The notes: generated by a model from the letters alone, not told the origin. A DNA stretch of 64,000 nt from Cymbidium sinense (GCA_021442155.1 CM038218.1:63672474-63736473); one strand, 5' to 3'. Positions 12,561 through 27,230 are shown, counted from the first letter of the stretch. Translations and numbers: made by a program.

Positions 12561-13780
12561 CTTACTCAAATTCAGCACATTGGAAGTTGGCAATCCATTC
12601 CTTGGGTCAACTGACCATGTGCACACTCAAAATAACCTAAACAACCTCTCTAATCTCATAAATTGGATCAAAATGGAAAAGAATGGTTGGCCATCCGATT
12701 TCCATAGGGAGAGATATACTCCCCCTAATTCAATGAAATTTTGATTCACTCTCACTGATTGAAGCCAGGAACCCATGATCATGAGCATTCCCAAGGTCTA
12801 GAGAGGATTTGAATTATCTCGTTTTGCAAAAAATGGGAGGTAGAAATTGCTAACTTCTCTACATTTGATTTCCTTCAAATCCCTCTATTGGGACCAATGG
12901 AGCTCAAGCTCACATTGGAGTTCCCATAGAGGATCAATTCAATCAAAGCCCAAGTGAAGTGGTGTTGGTCCACCCATTGATCCACTCAATCCCAAGTCCT
13001 AGGAATTTTAAGAGGGCTTCGTCTCCACCAGATGAAGCTACCTCATCGATCTCGAGCATCGATGATTACCTCCGAGGTATGGAATTTTGCAACCACTTAG
13101 CTTAGAAGGTGTTGGTCCTTTGTGAAAGAAATGTGCATGGCATGTGAAATCAATCGTTGGATAGGTTTGTAATTATGCTTAGATGGTGTGGGTACAAGTT
13201 CATTCCAATCCAAGCTCAATCGAGCTCGGATCTCCCCTTAGATCATGGACGGTCTCCATTGATCCTCAGGGAAGAACTTGGCTCATCTCATCCATCCGCA
13301 CATTTTAGATGGATGGTGTGCACGTTAGTGATCGATTTTCTTTATAAACGTGGTGATTTTTAGCCTTCCGATCTTTGATCGGACGGCAGGGAATATAAGC
13401 GCATGCACCGCCGCCACCGTCACTGCCATTTGGGATGTGACATTGAAGTCACCCCCTCATGTCCCGACGCATGTAAAGTGCACTGACCACCACCGCAACA
13501 CGTCGCGTAGTGAGCTAAGGATTAAGTAGGGATTACTTAAGCAATTAATTAATTCCTAATTAATTCAGAGAACTTCTAAAAATCATAATTTCCTCTAAAA
13601 AAATCAAAAAAAAATAAAAGGAAAAAATGCTATGGAAAGATAATTTTATATAGAATATTTAAAAATGATTTTAATTGATTTTGAATTACTCTTTTCTTTG
13701 AATTTGGGTTTCTTTAAGAATCTTAATTACCTAATTATTCTCTAATTATGTAATCAATTATTCTCAAACTTCTAGGGTTC
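12561..13780. other. Noncoding stretch of retrotransposon character
   Basis: No gene is visible. Composition becomes more balanced near 13000-13520. A possible promoter-like 'tttataaacg' lies at about 13342. I regard it as part of an LTR or leader, without firm proof. Confidence 0.35.
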
Positions 13781-16700
13781 ATTTTAGGGGATGACCTCTG
13801 ACTCTCCTAATTTTCTTGAGATTTATTGAGGGCTCAATTGAGAAAATTGCTATTTCATTCCCTTTATGCAATTAGGTAAAAGGTGATTTAATCATGATTA
13901 GGGTTGATTAAGGTCAGATCATAAGTAGGAGGTTCATGGAATAGGGATTTTCTCCCTATATTTCCTAAACCCCCCTTTTCTCTCTCCTTAATCTCCTCTT
14001 AATTAAGGGTTAATCCATTAATTATCCCCTTAATCAATTTTCAAAAATTCTAAAAATTTTTAGAACTTAATTAATCTACTTGGGTGGATGCTTAGGTGTT
14101 TAATAGCTTAAGTTCAATTAAAAAAATTGAAACCCCTTTCATAAGTATGAAAGGGTGTTTTGAAAGTACTTAAGTTAAACCCCTTAGCTTAAGTAACTTT
14201 TAATTGTGAGCCAAATTGCATTAGGCATTTTCATTATTTGGTGCATTACAAATTTAAATTCCTTGTGAGTTTTATGTCATCTCATTGGCTCATAATTATT
14301 TAGTTAATTCTTCTAAGGCGGTGTAGGTAAGGGTTAATTAAGTCACTTAATTCATACCTTAACCTAATCAACACATAAAATAGATCTAATTGTCTAAAAT
14401 TTAAAAAAAAATTATCAAACGCATGTGAGAATGGGTTAAAAATAGCAAACTCATCTCACCTTTTTAAAATAAAATCAAACTTCAAACTAAATAAAAATCA
14501 TTTTGAAATTCACTTTGATTTATTCTAAATTTTCTTATTCTATAAGAATGTCTTTAGGATTTAAGTAAAGTGCATTTGTTTACATGCTTTCATTATTTTG
14601 GATCTTTCCCAACATGTTAAGTTGTATGCCATGTGATTTCATGCATTCATGATTTCATATTTTAAATTTTAAAATAAAATTATTTATTTTATGTCAAATG
14701 TGCATGTGTTGCCTAAAGTAAAATATGAGTGGCTATTATCACTACTAAATCCAAATTATTTTCAAAACTTATAAATGAAATATCAAATCTGAAAGTATGC
14801 TACTTATACTTTAATTATAAGCTTGCATGTGAAATATTATAAAGGTATGCTTTGTATAGGTTTCCTACCATAGGGATGAATAGGATATGAAATTAGGTGA
14901 GCATTTGGTCCTTTTCAAATGAACCTTATATCTCACCAAAATTCCTATTCAAAACTATACCTACAAAATAAATCTATTAAACAGCTTTTGCCTTTTTCCT
15001 TTTCTATTTCATTTCTTTCATATACATGTTTGTATTTAAAAAAAGTGGTATATTAGTCTGGACAACCCCAAGATTGTGAGACATTAATTAGCCCTAAGTA
15101 GGTCTTGTACCTTACACCTCTGGTTGACAATGGCGCTGTACTCACTTATGCCTTCCTTACTTTCATGTATGTATGTGAAATTTTGGATAAGGAAAATATT
15201 TTCTACTTAAGAAAAATCATGCATATTCAACTTCTAAATTTTCTTAAATGGATTACTTAGCATGCATCATAAAGTGTGTTAACCACTCTCATTTGCATGT
15301 ATATATATACTTAGGGTACATCCATATGCATGGCGTATATGTTGGGAAAGAAATGAAGTAATGTATGTTATGTGAATTTTGATTCATTTTATTTAATCTT
15401 AAAATGCCTTTTTTTAATAGGTCTGTTTAGACTTTATCTAAAATTAGGATTGATTAAAAGATATAATCAAAAAATTCACCTAAATGAAACTTAAATGTGA
15501 ATCTACTTTAGAAATTACTTAAGGTTAGGAAAGGAAAGAGAAGTTCTCTTCTCTTTCCCTCTCTTCATAACTTAGTAATTAATTGTGGGTTTCACTTAAA
15601 CCAAATTAAAACATGAAATAAAACTAACACAAAATACTTAGACAACTTAAATGAAACTCTCCTCTAAGTTCAACATGTTCTTCACACTTAGAAAATTTGA
15701 ACCCAAAGCCATAACACTAGCTATCACACTGCCTTAAGTCACTTTTTAACTTTAGGTTTGTCTGCATGGTTTGATATTATATTTTATTTTATGATATATG
15801 TTTTGGGCGGATGTTAGTGTGTATGCAGTAGAATGAATGGGTGCTTAGCCTAATATTCTTTTATGGATTGTGCTTAAGGTGCGCTATCATAAATAAAAAT
15901 ATAACTACTTCTTGCTTGCAGGTGCTTATACCCCTTTGCATAATCCATAGGTCAGGTGGACTTAATCACTCATGTGTGTGGTGATAAGTCCAATATACAT
16001 GCTTGAGATTTGTGTGGTGTGATTTATCTAACCTTTATTTTGTAGGTGTTAGTTAGATTTCCACTTTTTCTCTTTCATGTAAAAATTTGTATAATTAAGA
16101 TTTTGGAATGATTTGTTATGGGGATTAGGATGAACATTGATCATAAGATCCCATCTTATACACCATGTGAAGCCTTGGAGCATCTACCATCCAACCATCC
16201 AAAGGAGGAACCAAAGAAGAAAAGAAGAAGAAAGAAAGAAGAAGGAAGAAAGAAGAAAAAAGCTTGAAGACCCCCATAATAATAAATTCCTTGCTTAAAT
16301 TATACTTTAATTTATTTGTAATATGGGTTACATAAGACCTGACTTACATAATTGATATTTTGAGTGGTGCTCACAAACAGCCATTTATTCTTTTGCAATT
16401 AGCTTTATAAATTGATTGATGATTTGTTTAGCTTTTGCATTAAGTGGCATGATTTTCTAGTTTCTTCCTTGCTTTATGTATGGCCTCGATGCGGATTAGG
16501 CTCTTTAGGGAAAAATAAATCTTTTACTCAACTTAACAACTTAAAATATAATTAAACAACTCATAATCTCACCTAAAGTTTAGGTTTAAAATCAAGATAA
16601 AAGAATTAACAACCCCTTAGCTGGATGAGCTTTTCTTTATAATATCATGCACAACAGCATCTTATTTTAGTCTTGATCGAAGGGCTTCCACCTTTGCCAA

Positions 16701-17600
16701 AGAACCCAGCTTGACCTTTGAGAGCCGTGGTGGAAACTCACCTCCTCCCTTCTCACTGATTTTGGCCAATAATCTTCTTTCTCAAGCATTAGTCATATGA
16801 ATCCTATTAGCTTGAGTCAAAATAATTTTCCAAAAATAAAAATAAAATGAAATTTGAAATGCATTAGATTTAGGTCATTTGAAGCATGTCCCTTTACATG
16901 ATCTAGTCTCTTTAGGGAGTGATTTTAAGTACTTAGTCTCTTTCTAACTAAAAATAGTTTAGCTATCTTGCATAAGCATAAAGACTAGCCTACATCTATT
17001 TAAAATCATAGGAGGAGTTAGTCGGTGGCCACCCCTAGGCCTTTGTAAGTCCAAGCTGTCGAGTAGTTTGTCCTCTCTTATGGAGGCAAACCAATTACCC
17101 ATTTTTTGCCTTAGATTTAGGTTGTGCTTCTGGCCCTCACCAAAGCTCCCTTGATTTAGGTTCTAGGGCCACTTCTCCCCTTTGCAGACCATAAGCTTAA
17201 TTCCTCATCTCTTAGGCATTTTCTTAAGTTTCCTAGCATCGTGGGCATCTCCTACTTATCTCTCATTTTAGCTTCGATAATAACTCTCTCTTTTGATCAG
17301 TCCCATTTGATCCTCAAAACATAAACCAATCGATTGATAGTCCTTTCTTAAGGATCTCATCCCTTAGGATGTAATTAACTATGGGGGATTGCCCTTGTAG
17401 GGAACTTAATGAACCCGATTTAAAATAAATCATGTCTTACTTTTTTATGTAAAGTAGGGAAAGAATCTCTGGTACATATGCATACATATCATCCTTAGGA
17501 GTCCTTATTGAGGTAATTGGTTTCTTTAAAGGGTTCAAGATAGTACACTATTTCCTTGATGATGTATCCGATCACCTAAATAAGTACATCTACGGATCTA
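13780..17600 (+). repeat. Long direct repeat, copy A
   Basis: Landmarks in this copy recur in the same order and orientation in copy B. Examples are the 'gggatgacctct' block (A 13789, B 18645), a 'ggtggactta' block (A about 15956, B about 21666), a 'catgatctagtctctt' block (A 16899, B 22540) and 'gggaacttaatgaaccc' (A 17399, B 23192). There is no protein-coding frame. Size and AT-richness suit a long gypsy LTR or untranslated region. Divergence is high, so the event is old. Confidence 0.65.
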
Positions 17601-18629
17601 CGTGGTATCTTACTAAGGTGAATTTCTATAAGGTCTCTTTTTTCTTTTCTCCACAGATTTGAAAGGCAACTCTATAAGAGATTTTTTCACCATAATTACC
17701 CTCGCATTTTTCATTTAATATCATCCACATACAAATCGTAGAGCTTTTCTATGAAGATTGCCACAAAATCAAGCCCAATTGGATGATATTTGGTTCAAAA
17801 TCATGAAAATAGCAAGAATTTCTTTGTTGATCTGATTTCCATGAATCATCGATTAGTTGTTCCAGCGGACGGTCAGTCATACAATTGGATCCATGATTTT
17901 GGATCCGGTCGGTGTTCACGGCTCGATATCCTGACGCCGCTTGGCCAATCATCATGGTGTTGTTATGGCATCAGAAATGTGATGCAAGTTGCGTGAGCCA
18001 CATGGCCAGATCAACTCATAGCTTTGAGGGTTATGGGAAAATGCTCATTTTCTAATTTTAAAAAACATTAAAATTACTTAAAATTTGAAAAATTCATAAA
18101 AAAAATAAAATACCTAATGAAAAAATACAAATAAGGGCTCGTCGGATTCATCTTTTCGAGAGGATTCCAATGAACAAAAATCATTAATTTTGTTGAGTAT
18201 TGTGAGCTTAATTTAAGTTTTAGTGAAAATAATTTTTTATTAATTACTCTAAAAATACAAATTATTGAGGTAAAATTTTTAGAGATTAAAATTTGGTTTG
18301 AAATCTACCAACTATAAAAATTTTAAGATAAAATGATGGTTGGATTGAAAGATATTGAATTTTGAAGTTCAAATGAGCTATATTGATTAAATAAATCAGT
18401 ATACCCTATAAAATTTGGTTAAATTAGCTGAAACTTTGGAAATTCATAACTAATCCTAGAGAGATTTAAAAAATACAAATAATGACTCATTTTAAAGATA
18501 TTTCAGAGGGGCTTAATTTAAAATTAAATATGATTAATTTAAATAGTGATTAAAGTTTAATTTGGGTTTAATTGAAAACTTAATTAGCTTAATTAATCTC
18601 TAATTATCTAAGTAATTAATTTCAAACTA
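17601..18629. other. Junction between the two long direct repeats
   Basis: This holds a balanced-composition stretch (17750-18020) followed by AT-rich sequence. Frames open on both strands at 17749-17996 are short and unrecognised. The 5' part of repeat copy B may start within it. Confidence 0.3.
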
Positions 18630-21600
18630 TCTGAAGTTGATTAATGGGATGACCTCTACCTCCCATAATTTTCTTGAGATTTATTGCTTGGTTAATTAGG
18701 GATATTGCTTACCTTAGCCTTAATTACTCTCTTAATTAATTAAGTATTTAATTAATATTCATAATATTTTTAATTAAGCTTGCTAATCACTGTGAGATAG
18801 TGGATGGACATGGGGAATGATATTGGGACCTCTTTTTCATTCTTTTCCCAAAGTTCATTTCACTTGAGTTGAGATTAATTAATTTGAGATTAATTAATGG
18901 TTTAATTCATTAATTAAATGGCTTGATTAATCAAATTGAAATCATAATCATTCTTGAACTTGTCTAATTAAGTTTCTTGGATAGATTCGTAGGTGTTCAA
19001 CAACCTAAGAGAATTCTAAGAAAATTATAACTAGCTTGTGTGAGGGTTATAAGATTAATTATACTAGTTTAATTAACCAATAATTATGAGTCAAATTGTA
19101 TTAGGCCCTTTTATTTTCGTAGGATCATTGATGATTTTATTTCCAAAGCATATGCATATCATATTGGCTCATTATTAATTAGTTAATTCTTAAGGTGATA
19201 TAGGTAAGAGTTAATTAAAATTCACACCTTAACCTAATTAACCATAAAATAAACTTAACAACCCTTCATTAAACCAAATTAACTTACACATGGGGAATGG
19301 GGTTTGGGATTAGCAAATCTCTTTCCTTAAACCAAAGCAAACTAAATGAAGGTAAAGTGAACTTAATTAATTTAATCTCTAAATCAATCCATTTGGAATA
19401 AGATAGTTACTCAATCATTAAATATTTCAACCAATAAGTAAATCAAACACGTTAATGAAACTAAATAAACCTAATAAATGAATCAAATTTGATAAAATTC
19501 TAATCATAAATAATCAAACTTAATTGAAATAAAATAAATAGTTAATTCATTTAATAACAATGATGATAATAACAATAATACTTTAATCAAATCAAACTTA
19601 AGTAAAACACTTAACAAAGTCAAATCACTCACATGTGGCAAATTAAGTCATTAATTAAACAAATATTTAATTAATCTAATAATTAAAAATTCAATTACCC
19701 TTAATCAAATTCAATTAATTAAACATCTAATTAATGCAAACTTAATGAATTAATCCATCAACTTAATAAAATTGATTTAAATAAATCACATTAAAATTAA
19801 TTCTTAAATCAAACTCAAATCAAATCTTTAATTATTCCACTAATTAATTTAATCACACATCTTAAAATAAACTAATTAGTTAATTAAAGTAATCACATTA
19901 AACTTAAGCTTAAGACATAAATTTGAACATAATTAAAATGCAATTAAATGTAATCAAATCCTAAATTAAATCTAAATCATTGGGTCATTAATTACATCAT
20001 TAACCTAAACAAATATGAAACTAAATTAAAATTAAACAAATCTTTATTTAATTTAATTAACCTAAACACACTTCTAAATTAAACTAATATGATCACAATG
20101 CTAAGCATATAAATTAATAATCAAATTAAATCAAATAAAGAATGACTCTCATCAATTTAATACATGGTCAAAATCTAATTCAACCTACTTAAATAAGATA
20201 AACTAATTAATTATTAAAATATGTAAAATCAAAACATAAACTAAAATCTAATAAACATGATAAATGAATGAAATTAAAATGAAATTCTAATCATAAATAA
20301 TCAAACTCAATTAAATCAAAGAAAATTTTCAATTCATTTTATCCAATCAAACTATAAATAAATAAACCATAATCAAATCAAATAAACATAAAATTACATA
20401 TAAACTCTAAAGTTATTAAATCATATCCAATTACTCTTAATTTCAAATAATATCAAAATAAGTCAAACAAAAATAAAACTCAAGTAAAACAAACCAATAG
20501 AATTAAGATAAGATATTAATCATTCAACTAAAGAGATAATCTATACATAAACTAAATGACTAAATTCAATAAGTTAAACCATTAATTGAAATTAAAATAA
20601 AAGAATACATTAAACTTCAAATAAATCATAAGTAAAATACATTCACCAATCTAAATCAAACTTAAATGGAATAATGAAATGAATCAATGAATCAAACAAC
20701 ATTGAAATGATATTAATCATATGAAATTAAGGAATTAAAATTAAAACCCAAGGGAGAGAAACTAGATATTGAATTAAAAGATATTGAATTATCAAAATAT
20801 TAATTAAAGCAAAACATCTAATCTAGAATTAATCAATCAAAAACACATGGATTTAAACAAACTTAAACTTCATTCTATATTAAGGATATTGAATTATCAA
20901 GATTTAATTAAATCAACACATTTAATCTAAAATTAATCAATCAAAAACACATGGATTTAAGCAAACTAAAACTTCATTAGATATTAACAATATTGAATTA
21001 TCAATATTTAATTAAATCAACACATTTAATCCAAAATTAATCAAACAAATAAATGAAGATTAAATAAACTCAAATTCTACCATCTAAATCAAATCAAATA
21101 AATTACACAAATTCAAATAAGCTAATTACGATACTTAAGGACCTTAGTTAGACTCTTTAGGAGTTAGGATGTAGAATAGGTTGAGTTTTGTCTATAAACG
21201 AAATTCATTCTACTATTCATTCTTGAAAACCTAAATATCACTTTAACCAAATAAAAGTGAAATAAAAATGAAAAATAAATTATTAAATTATTTAAATTGA
21301 AATCACCCAAAGGTAAAATTTAAACAAATTCAAACTCTAAATTGAAACTTAAACTAAAGAAGCCCAAGAAAGTCTTACTACACAAGCCTCTTTTCACTAG
21401 AATACTCTTGGGTCACCGACCACGAAATTAGGCTAAGTCGATGTATTGATTGTATGTATGATGTTGTGTTTTATTTTATGATGTAATATTTTAGACTGGA
21501 TGTTAAGGTGTATACTTCGCAGACTGGATGTTAGGTCATTTTAGCGTAATCATTTTTTTTTTTTTGCAAGGGGCTGTGCTTAAAGGGCCGCTATAATAAA

Positions 21601-23420
21601 AAATATATAAATGCTTTTGTTGTGCAGGTTGCTTAGCCCCATAAGCATAACCCACGTTAAGACAGGTGGACTTAGTTATCCATATGTAGGATGCTAAGTC
21701 TAAATTATTCATATAACTGCTTGGGTTGTATGGTATGTTTAACTAATATTTATTTTACAGGTGTAGCTAGATTTACTTTTTCTATTTTTAATGTAATTTT
21801 GTATTAGAAATTAAGATTAGTGTTATGGGAGATTAGGATGAGTAGCGGTAAGGTTTAATCCCTAGGGTGCCCTTTGATGCCTTTGAAGCAAATCAAATCA
21901 AAAGTAAGAGAAGGAAGAAATGAAGAAAAGAAGACCCTCATAGTGTGTATTATTTTTATAATCTGAGTTGTATAAGGGTAGAGCTCAACTACCCATCTTT
22001 TTTCTCTTTTAGGTGTAATGCGAACCCTCGCACCGACCTTTTTTTTATTCTTTACGGTAGCCTATAAAATTATTTGATGTTGTGTTTAGATTGTAGAATT
22101 ACATGATTTTTCTAGTTTCTTCTGATGTTTGAATGTGTGACTTGATGCGGTAGGCTTGGATAAAAATTAAATTTTCTATCACACTAACAACTCAAAACTA
22201 AAATTTTAAAATAACACATAACCTCACATAAAAGCCTAGGAATTAAATTAAGATAAAAAAATCTTAGTAACCATTTAGCTGGATGAATGAATGTATAATA
22301 TCATGCATATCATATTCTTCCACTTTTGTTAAAAGAGGGCTTCCATCTGTGCTAGAGAATAAAGGCTTGACCTATAAGAGCCTTTGATGGAAAGACACCT
22401 CTTTCTTTTCTGATTTGGCCCATACATACATTTAACATATAAAATCCTACAGCCTGTGTCAAAATAAAAAAAAAGTTCCAAAAATCAAATAAAACTTGTT
22501 AAAATTTTGTATTTGATTAAGTCATTATTCATGCCCTTCATGATCTAGTCTCTTAGGGAGTGAGATTAAAGACTTAGTCTCTTTCTAAATAATAACTACC
22601 CTATCCATCTTGCAATACATAAGAATTGGCCACATAGATTTAAAGTGCAGGAGGTGTTAGTTGGCAACCACTCCAAGTAGTTGTAAGTCTAACAGTCAGA
22701 CGGTCTATCCTCTCTTGTGGAGGTAGACTATTATCTCCACATCTCTCTTAGATTTAGGATGTGCTTATGGTTTGTACCAAATCTCCCTAGCTTAGGATCC
22801 AAGGTAGCTGTTTCCTTCGAGCTACAAGCATAAATCCTCACCTCTTAGGCATTTCCATAATCTTATGTTGTGAGATTAGAAGTCCTAGTATTCTAATAAA
22901 ATGTCAACTCAAACAATAACTCTCTTCAATTTCAAAATTATAAAGCTCAACCATAGATAGATTTGATTGATCACTAGGCTATCTAGTATCATAATCATTC
23001 CCTACTCATCTTCTTTGGCTTCCAAAAGAAGTCTTCTCCTTGATCTATCTCATTTAATTTTCTAAAATAGTCAATCTTTTGATAGTCTTAGCTTTGAAAT
23101 CTTTGGAGACTTTAATTTCTACTTTAATCAAGAGTATTTCTAAGGGATTTCATTCCTTAAGATGTAAGTAATTATGGGGGCTTGCCTCCATAGGGAACTT
23201 AATGAACCCAGCTTAAAGTAAACTCTACTTTACTTTTCTATATAAAGTAGGAGAAAGATCTCTTATACATTCAATGACCCATCATGCCTTAAGAGTCCTT
23301 ATTAGGTGATTAGGTCCATTATAGGGTGATGATTTCTATCTTTCAAGATAGTACAATATTCCTTAATGTCATACTCATTCACTTGTAAGTACCCCTCTCC
23401 GGTCATGTGGTGTCTAACAT
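18630..23420 (+). repeat. Long direct repeat, copy B
   Basis: This is the second copy, collinear with 13780-17600. It is about 0.9 kb longer, because an AT-rich low-complexity section (about 19230-21130) has expanded relative to copy A. No internal coding domain lies between the two copies (17600-18630), so they are either adjacent LTR-like units or a tandem duplication. No coding sequence is seen. Confidence 0.65.
20778..21045 (+). repeat. Tandem repeat, about 105 bp, nearly three units
   Basis: Units start with 'atattgaattatcaa' at about 20780, 20885 and 20989 and share 'aatcaaaaacacatgg'. The third unit is partial. The array lies inside the AT-rich expansion specific to direct-repeat copy B. 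Confidence 0.8.
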
Positions 23421-23479
23421 CTTAAAATAAACTGAGCTTTTAAGCTAATCAATAAACACGGATGAGACTTGTTGAATAT

Positions 23480-25470
23480 TTCAAATTCAATAAATAAAGA
23501 AATAAATACAATTGATGGTACGATACTTTGAATTAAATAAGAGCTAAAATATAATGCCACTAGATCTACACCACATTAATGCTAGCAAATAGAAGGCGTT
23601 GATTTAACTTCAAATTGAGATTCAAATATATCAATCTTACAAAAATTATGAAACCAATTATCACTCAATTTAAGTGTTTCAGAATTTTTCCAGTCATTTG
23701 AAAGAGATGAATTCTTGTACAAACTATAAAGTAATCAATTCAATTTGATCAAGATTTGTACAAGTATTCTAAATATCCCATTATGCCCACCTGAATGTTT
23801 AAACTTAGTGTCCGAGGATGCTACAGTTGATTCGGTTGGATTTCTTGGTGGGTCCAGGTTAACAAAATCTAATGATGTTATTATAGCTTTCTCTACTTGA
23901 GAAAATCTCTTAGAAGTTAATTTTGTCATATGATAGTTTAACAACAATCTCCAACTCCCAAATGATGGCTGAGTTGATTGAATATATCAACTGGAGGGAT
24001 CATCATTATCAAAATGTCCAATATATTTATATTCATTAATGTCAAATTCAAAATTCTCAAAATATAAATATGGATATGATCCTTTGTTATTAAATTAATA
24101 GAGTTGAGAAAAGAATTAACTAAATGATGATGATGCAGACATATATCCCCAATGATTGTTGAGTTGATTAAAGAACGAGATGTGTCATTATTATCAAAAT
24201 ATCTCTTATATTTATATTCGATAATCTCAAATACAAAATTCTCAAAGTATAAGTTTAGATCTGATCATCTATTATTAAATTAATAGAGTCGATGGGATCT
24301 GAAATAATAAGCTAAATGATTAAACTCCTAACACCCTAATGATGGCTGAGTTGATTGAAGATATTAACTAGATGGATCATTATAATCAAAATATCAAATT
24401 CTCTAGATATAATTCTCTATTACTAAATTAATAGAGTCGAGGGGATCTAGAACAATAAAACAAATGATTAAACATACTTATATACTCCGATGATGGCTGT
24501 ATTGAATGGAGATTTCAATCGGAGGATACTTCTATCAAAATGTAATCATACTTTTAAATCAAATTAATTCAAATTAAGTATCAATACAAATATAAAATTG
24601 GATAAATTACTAAGCTCAAAATGATTAAATGAAAATCATCAATCTAAAAACTCGAAGCTTAAAAATTCAATCCACCTTCCGCAATTATTTGTTGAAGGTG
24701 ATAAATTAATAAAATTTTAGCTCACAAAGGAGTGGATGTCAAGTCAAGTGTATTTCTATAGTCACTCTCAATCAATCTCATGCCGAGTGGCGTGGCATGT
24801 CCTCTATCTACGTGATTTGGCTTGGTTATATGATATAGTTACGACCAGTCCTCTCGGATGATTCGCCAAATGACATCATTATATTATGATCACGCGGCCT
24901 GTTCTCTAATGGCTCATCGTTGTGAACTGTGCTTGATAGGGCCAAAAACTCTCTGTTAGCTAAGGTGGACTTAAACATATCTCCTTAGATAAACACCACC
25001 ACAGTTATACAAGATTTTCTTGGACGTTGCAACTCATGCTTGCTGACAAGGATCCTTCAGTTAAGTTGGGTCGACTACCTCCTCTGACTAAGTAGAGTAG
25101 GGACCACGATGGTCCAGGATGACGGAACTATGGGATCTTGATCGGGCATCTCATCATTCCCCCCAACCATCCGCTGCAAGTTAAAGGATGATGAATTTCA
25201 TTAACCTGAATTCATAACTCCACTAATTCTTATATCAATGAATTTAGCAATCTAGCCAGAAGATCTCTCTCAACATTGAGAGAGGTATTTAACTATATTT
25301 GCTTGCGCCTATAGGAAACTTGGAACCAAATCTAAAGTCCTCATAAAATGAGGGCGAAATCTCTGGGTAGTGTCTTATCTACTATTTCATCTGTCTTCTA
25401 AAAATTTCACCGATACATTAATCAAACTCTCTTTATCGAGAGTTCATTGGTCAAATTTTGGAGCCCACAA
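23480..25470 (-). repeat. LTR-like repeat, inverted relative to the 48.3-50.3 kb copies
   Basis: The reverse complement of this stretch matches 48270 onwards. For example, 'gtagataagacactaccca', the phrase 'taggcgcaagc' and the 'gattgattgagagtga' block occur in the same order. At 23940-24550 the copy carries four 150-200-bp units, each with 'atgatggctgagttgatt' and a 'taatagagtcga' segment. No coding sequence is present. I interpret it as part of the noncoding or LTR region of a gypsy-type element. Confidence 0.7.
23940..24550 (-). repeat. Tandem repeat, about 150-200 bp, four units
   Basis: Units start near 23955, 24150, 24340 and 24490, marked by 'atgatggctgagttgatt' or close variants and by 'ctattattaaattaataga'. 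The reverse complement of the second marker resembles the 'ctaatagaggattagatc' units at 49.2-50.1 and 56.4-56.7 kb, so this is one repeat family. Confidence 0.75.
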
Positions 25471-27230
25471 TAACAAAATAAAACTACGTGCAGTTGCACT
25501 ACAATGGTCTTCACATAAGATGAAGTAGTTGAACATTTAACAATTAACTCATAATTTATAGAATATCTAAATTTAGTTTTAAAGTTAATGTTTTATGACA
25601 TGTTAGTTATTAAATAAAAAAAAAGAAAATAAATATCTATAAATAAATTGAAATTTAAATATGATTAAATTTAAATTTAAAGAGATTCATGATATTGTAA
25701 TTAAATTCTAAGTAAATTATTGAACTTTCTAAATTTGTAATTATATCATAAGTCATGCAATAATTAGCTAATAAAAAATTTTAAATCAAACTAAAATTAT
25801 ATCATATGATAATGATATGATGTATCAATTAATGCATCTTAAAGATCCATCCATTATAGTTGGGCATACATATTGAAGCAAAAGTATTAAAGATTATATA
25901 TGATAATTTCTTATAAACTGACTTTCTACTATAATGAATCAAGCCAAATGACCTCAATGCTTTTGGACTAGCTCTGTGACCAATTTGATGTTGTGAGCCT
26001 TATACTTAACTTGTAGAGTTAGTATGCTTAAGGGTATGTTTGTGGCTGCTTTATGATTATTTTATTTTTTTAGAAAATAATTACAATTGTATTTAGATAT
26101 CATTTTTTTTTTGCTATTTTTCAAAAAAATTATGGTGAAAAGCTTTTGAGAATCAGAATTGTTAGAATATGGTTATCATAAAGTTAATGTTTGAATTTTT
26201 CAAAAAAAATATATTTAAAATACACATAAAAAAATTTAAAAAGCTAATTTTCTCACAAAAGTTTTACATTCAACTTTATAAAAAACTACCGCTACCTTTA
26301 ATAGAGCATAAGAGCATCAAATGTCCCATGTGCAACCTTCTTTGTCATGGTCATCTTGCAACTGCTCAGATCTACCACAAAACGTAGAACTCAAGATCGG
26401 GTTGGGTCAGCCCAATTTGACTCACCCAACATGTGCCTCGAAGTGAGAGATGTTTTAGCAACCCCATCAAAGAATATAAGCCAAAGGATAAGTGTTTTAT
26501 TAACTTTAATTACTTAATATTACCGCTAATGAACCACATTTAATAATCTACCGATCTACTCGTTCTGCCATGTGGAAGGCTGGAAGCCTAGCTAGTTGTA
26601 GTTAGTAAAATACGTGTGCTCCGTTTTGGATGGGAATTAGAGCCATCGAACAGTGCCCTAATTTTATCAGCTTTGACTTTGTTAAGGAACTTAATATAAC
26701 AGTTATCGCTTTCATTTCTGTTCAGAAGCTCTATTCCCGAAGTTGACTCCCCTTAACGTTGAGTAATTTAACTAATCCGTTAACGAATCTACCAATTTTT
26801 TATTTTGAATTAATAAGACGGTTTAAGAACAACCATAACCTTGCTTTGATCTCTAGAATAAGGCCTTGATATTAGATTTCATTTATAGATGTGAAGTGAC
26901 GTGTTTAGGGGTAGATTCCAGTGGTTAATGCGTATGATTAGTATCACTAAACTATTGATCTCATTATTGGATCGTGAGACTAAATTGTGCTGCGTGGATC
27001 CATTAGATTTAGTGTTCTTTTTTTCTTTTTCACTGTCCTCCCTTCAAGTAATTATAGACACACACACTCCCTTCTTATTATGACTTAATTATCTTCATTA
27101 TTAATATTATATATTATTTAAAATAATTTTTTATAATATGCTTGATCTTGTCTGATTGAAGTTTTAAATTTCATTCCACTTTTTCAATTTTAAAAATCTT
27201 ATCTGAGATTCTCATAAAAATGTATAATTC
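25471..27230. other. AT-rich intergenic DNA with a possible MITE
   Basis: No gene is seen. At about 26035-26320 a segment ('ggctgctttatgattatttt' to 'aactaccgctaccttt') resembles 40790-41020 and may be a hAT-type MITE, but clear terminal repeats and target duplications are lacking. The short open frames here are not recognised. Confidence 0.35.
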
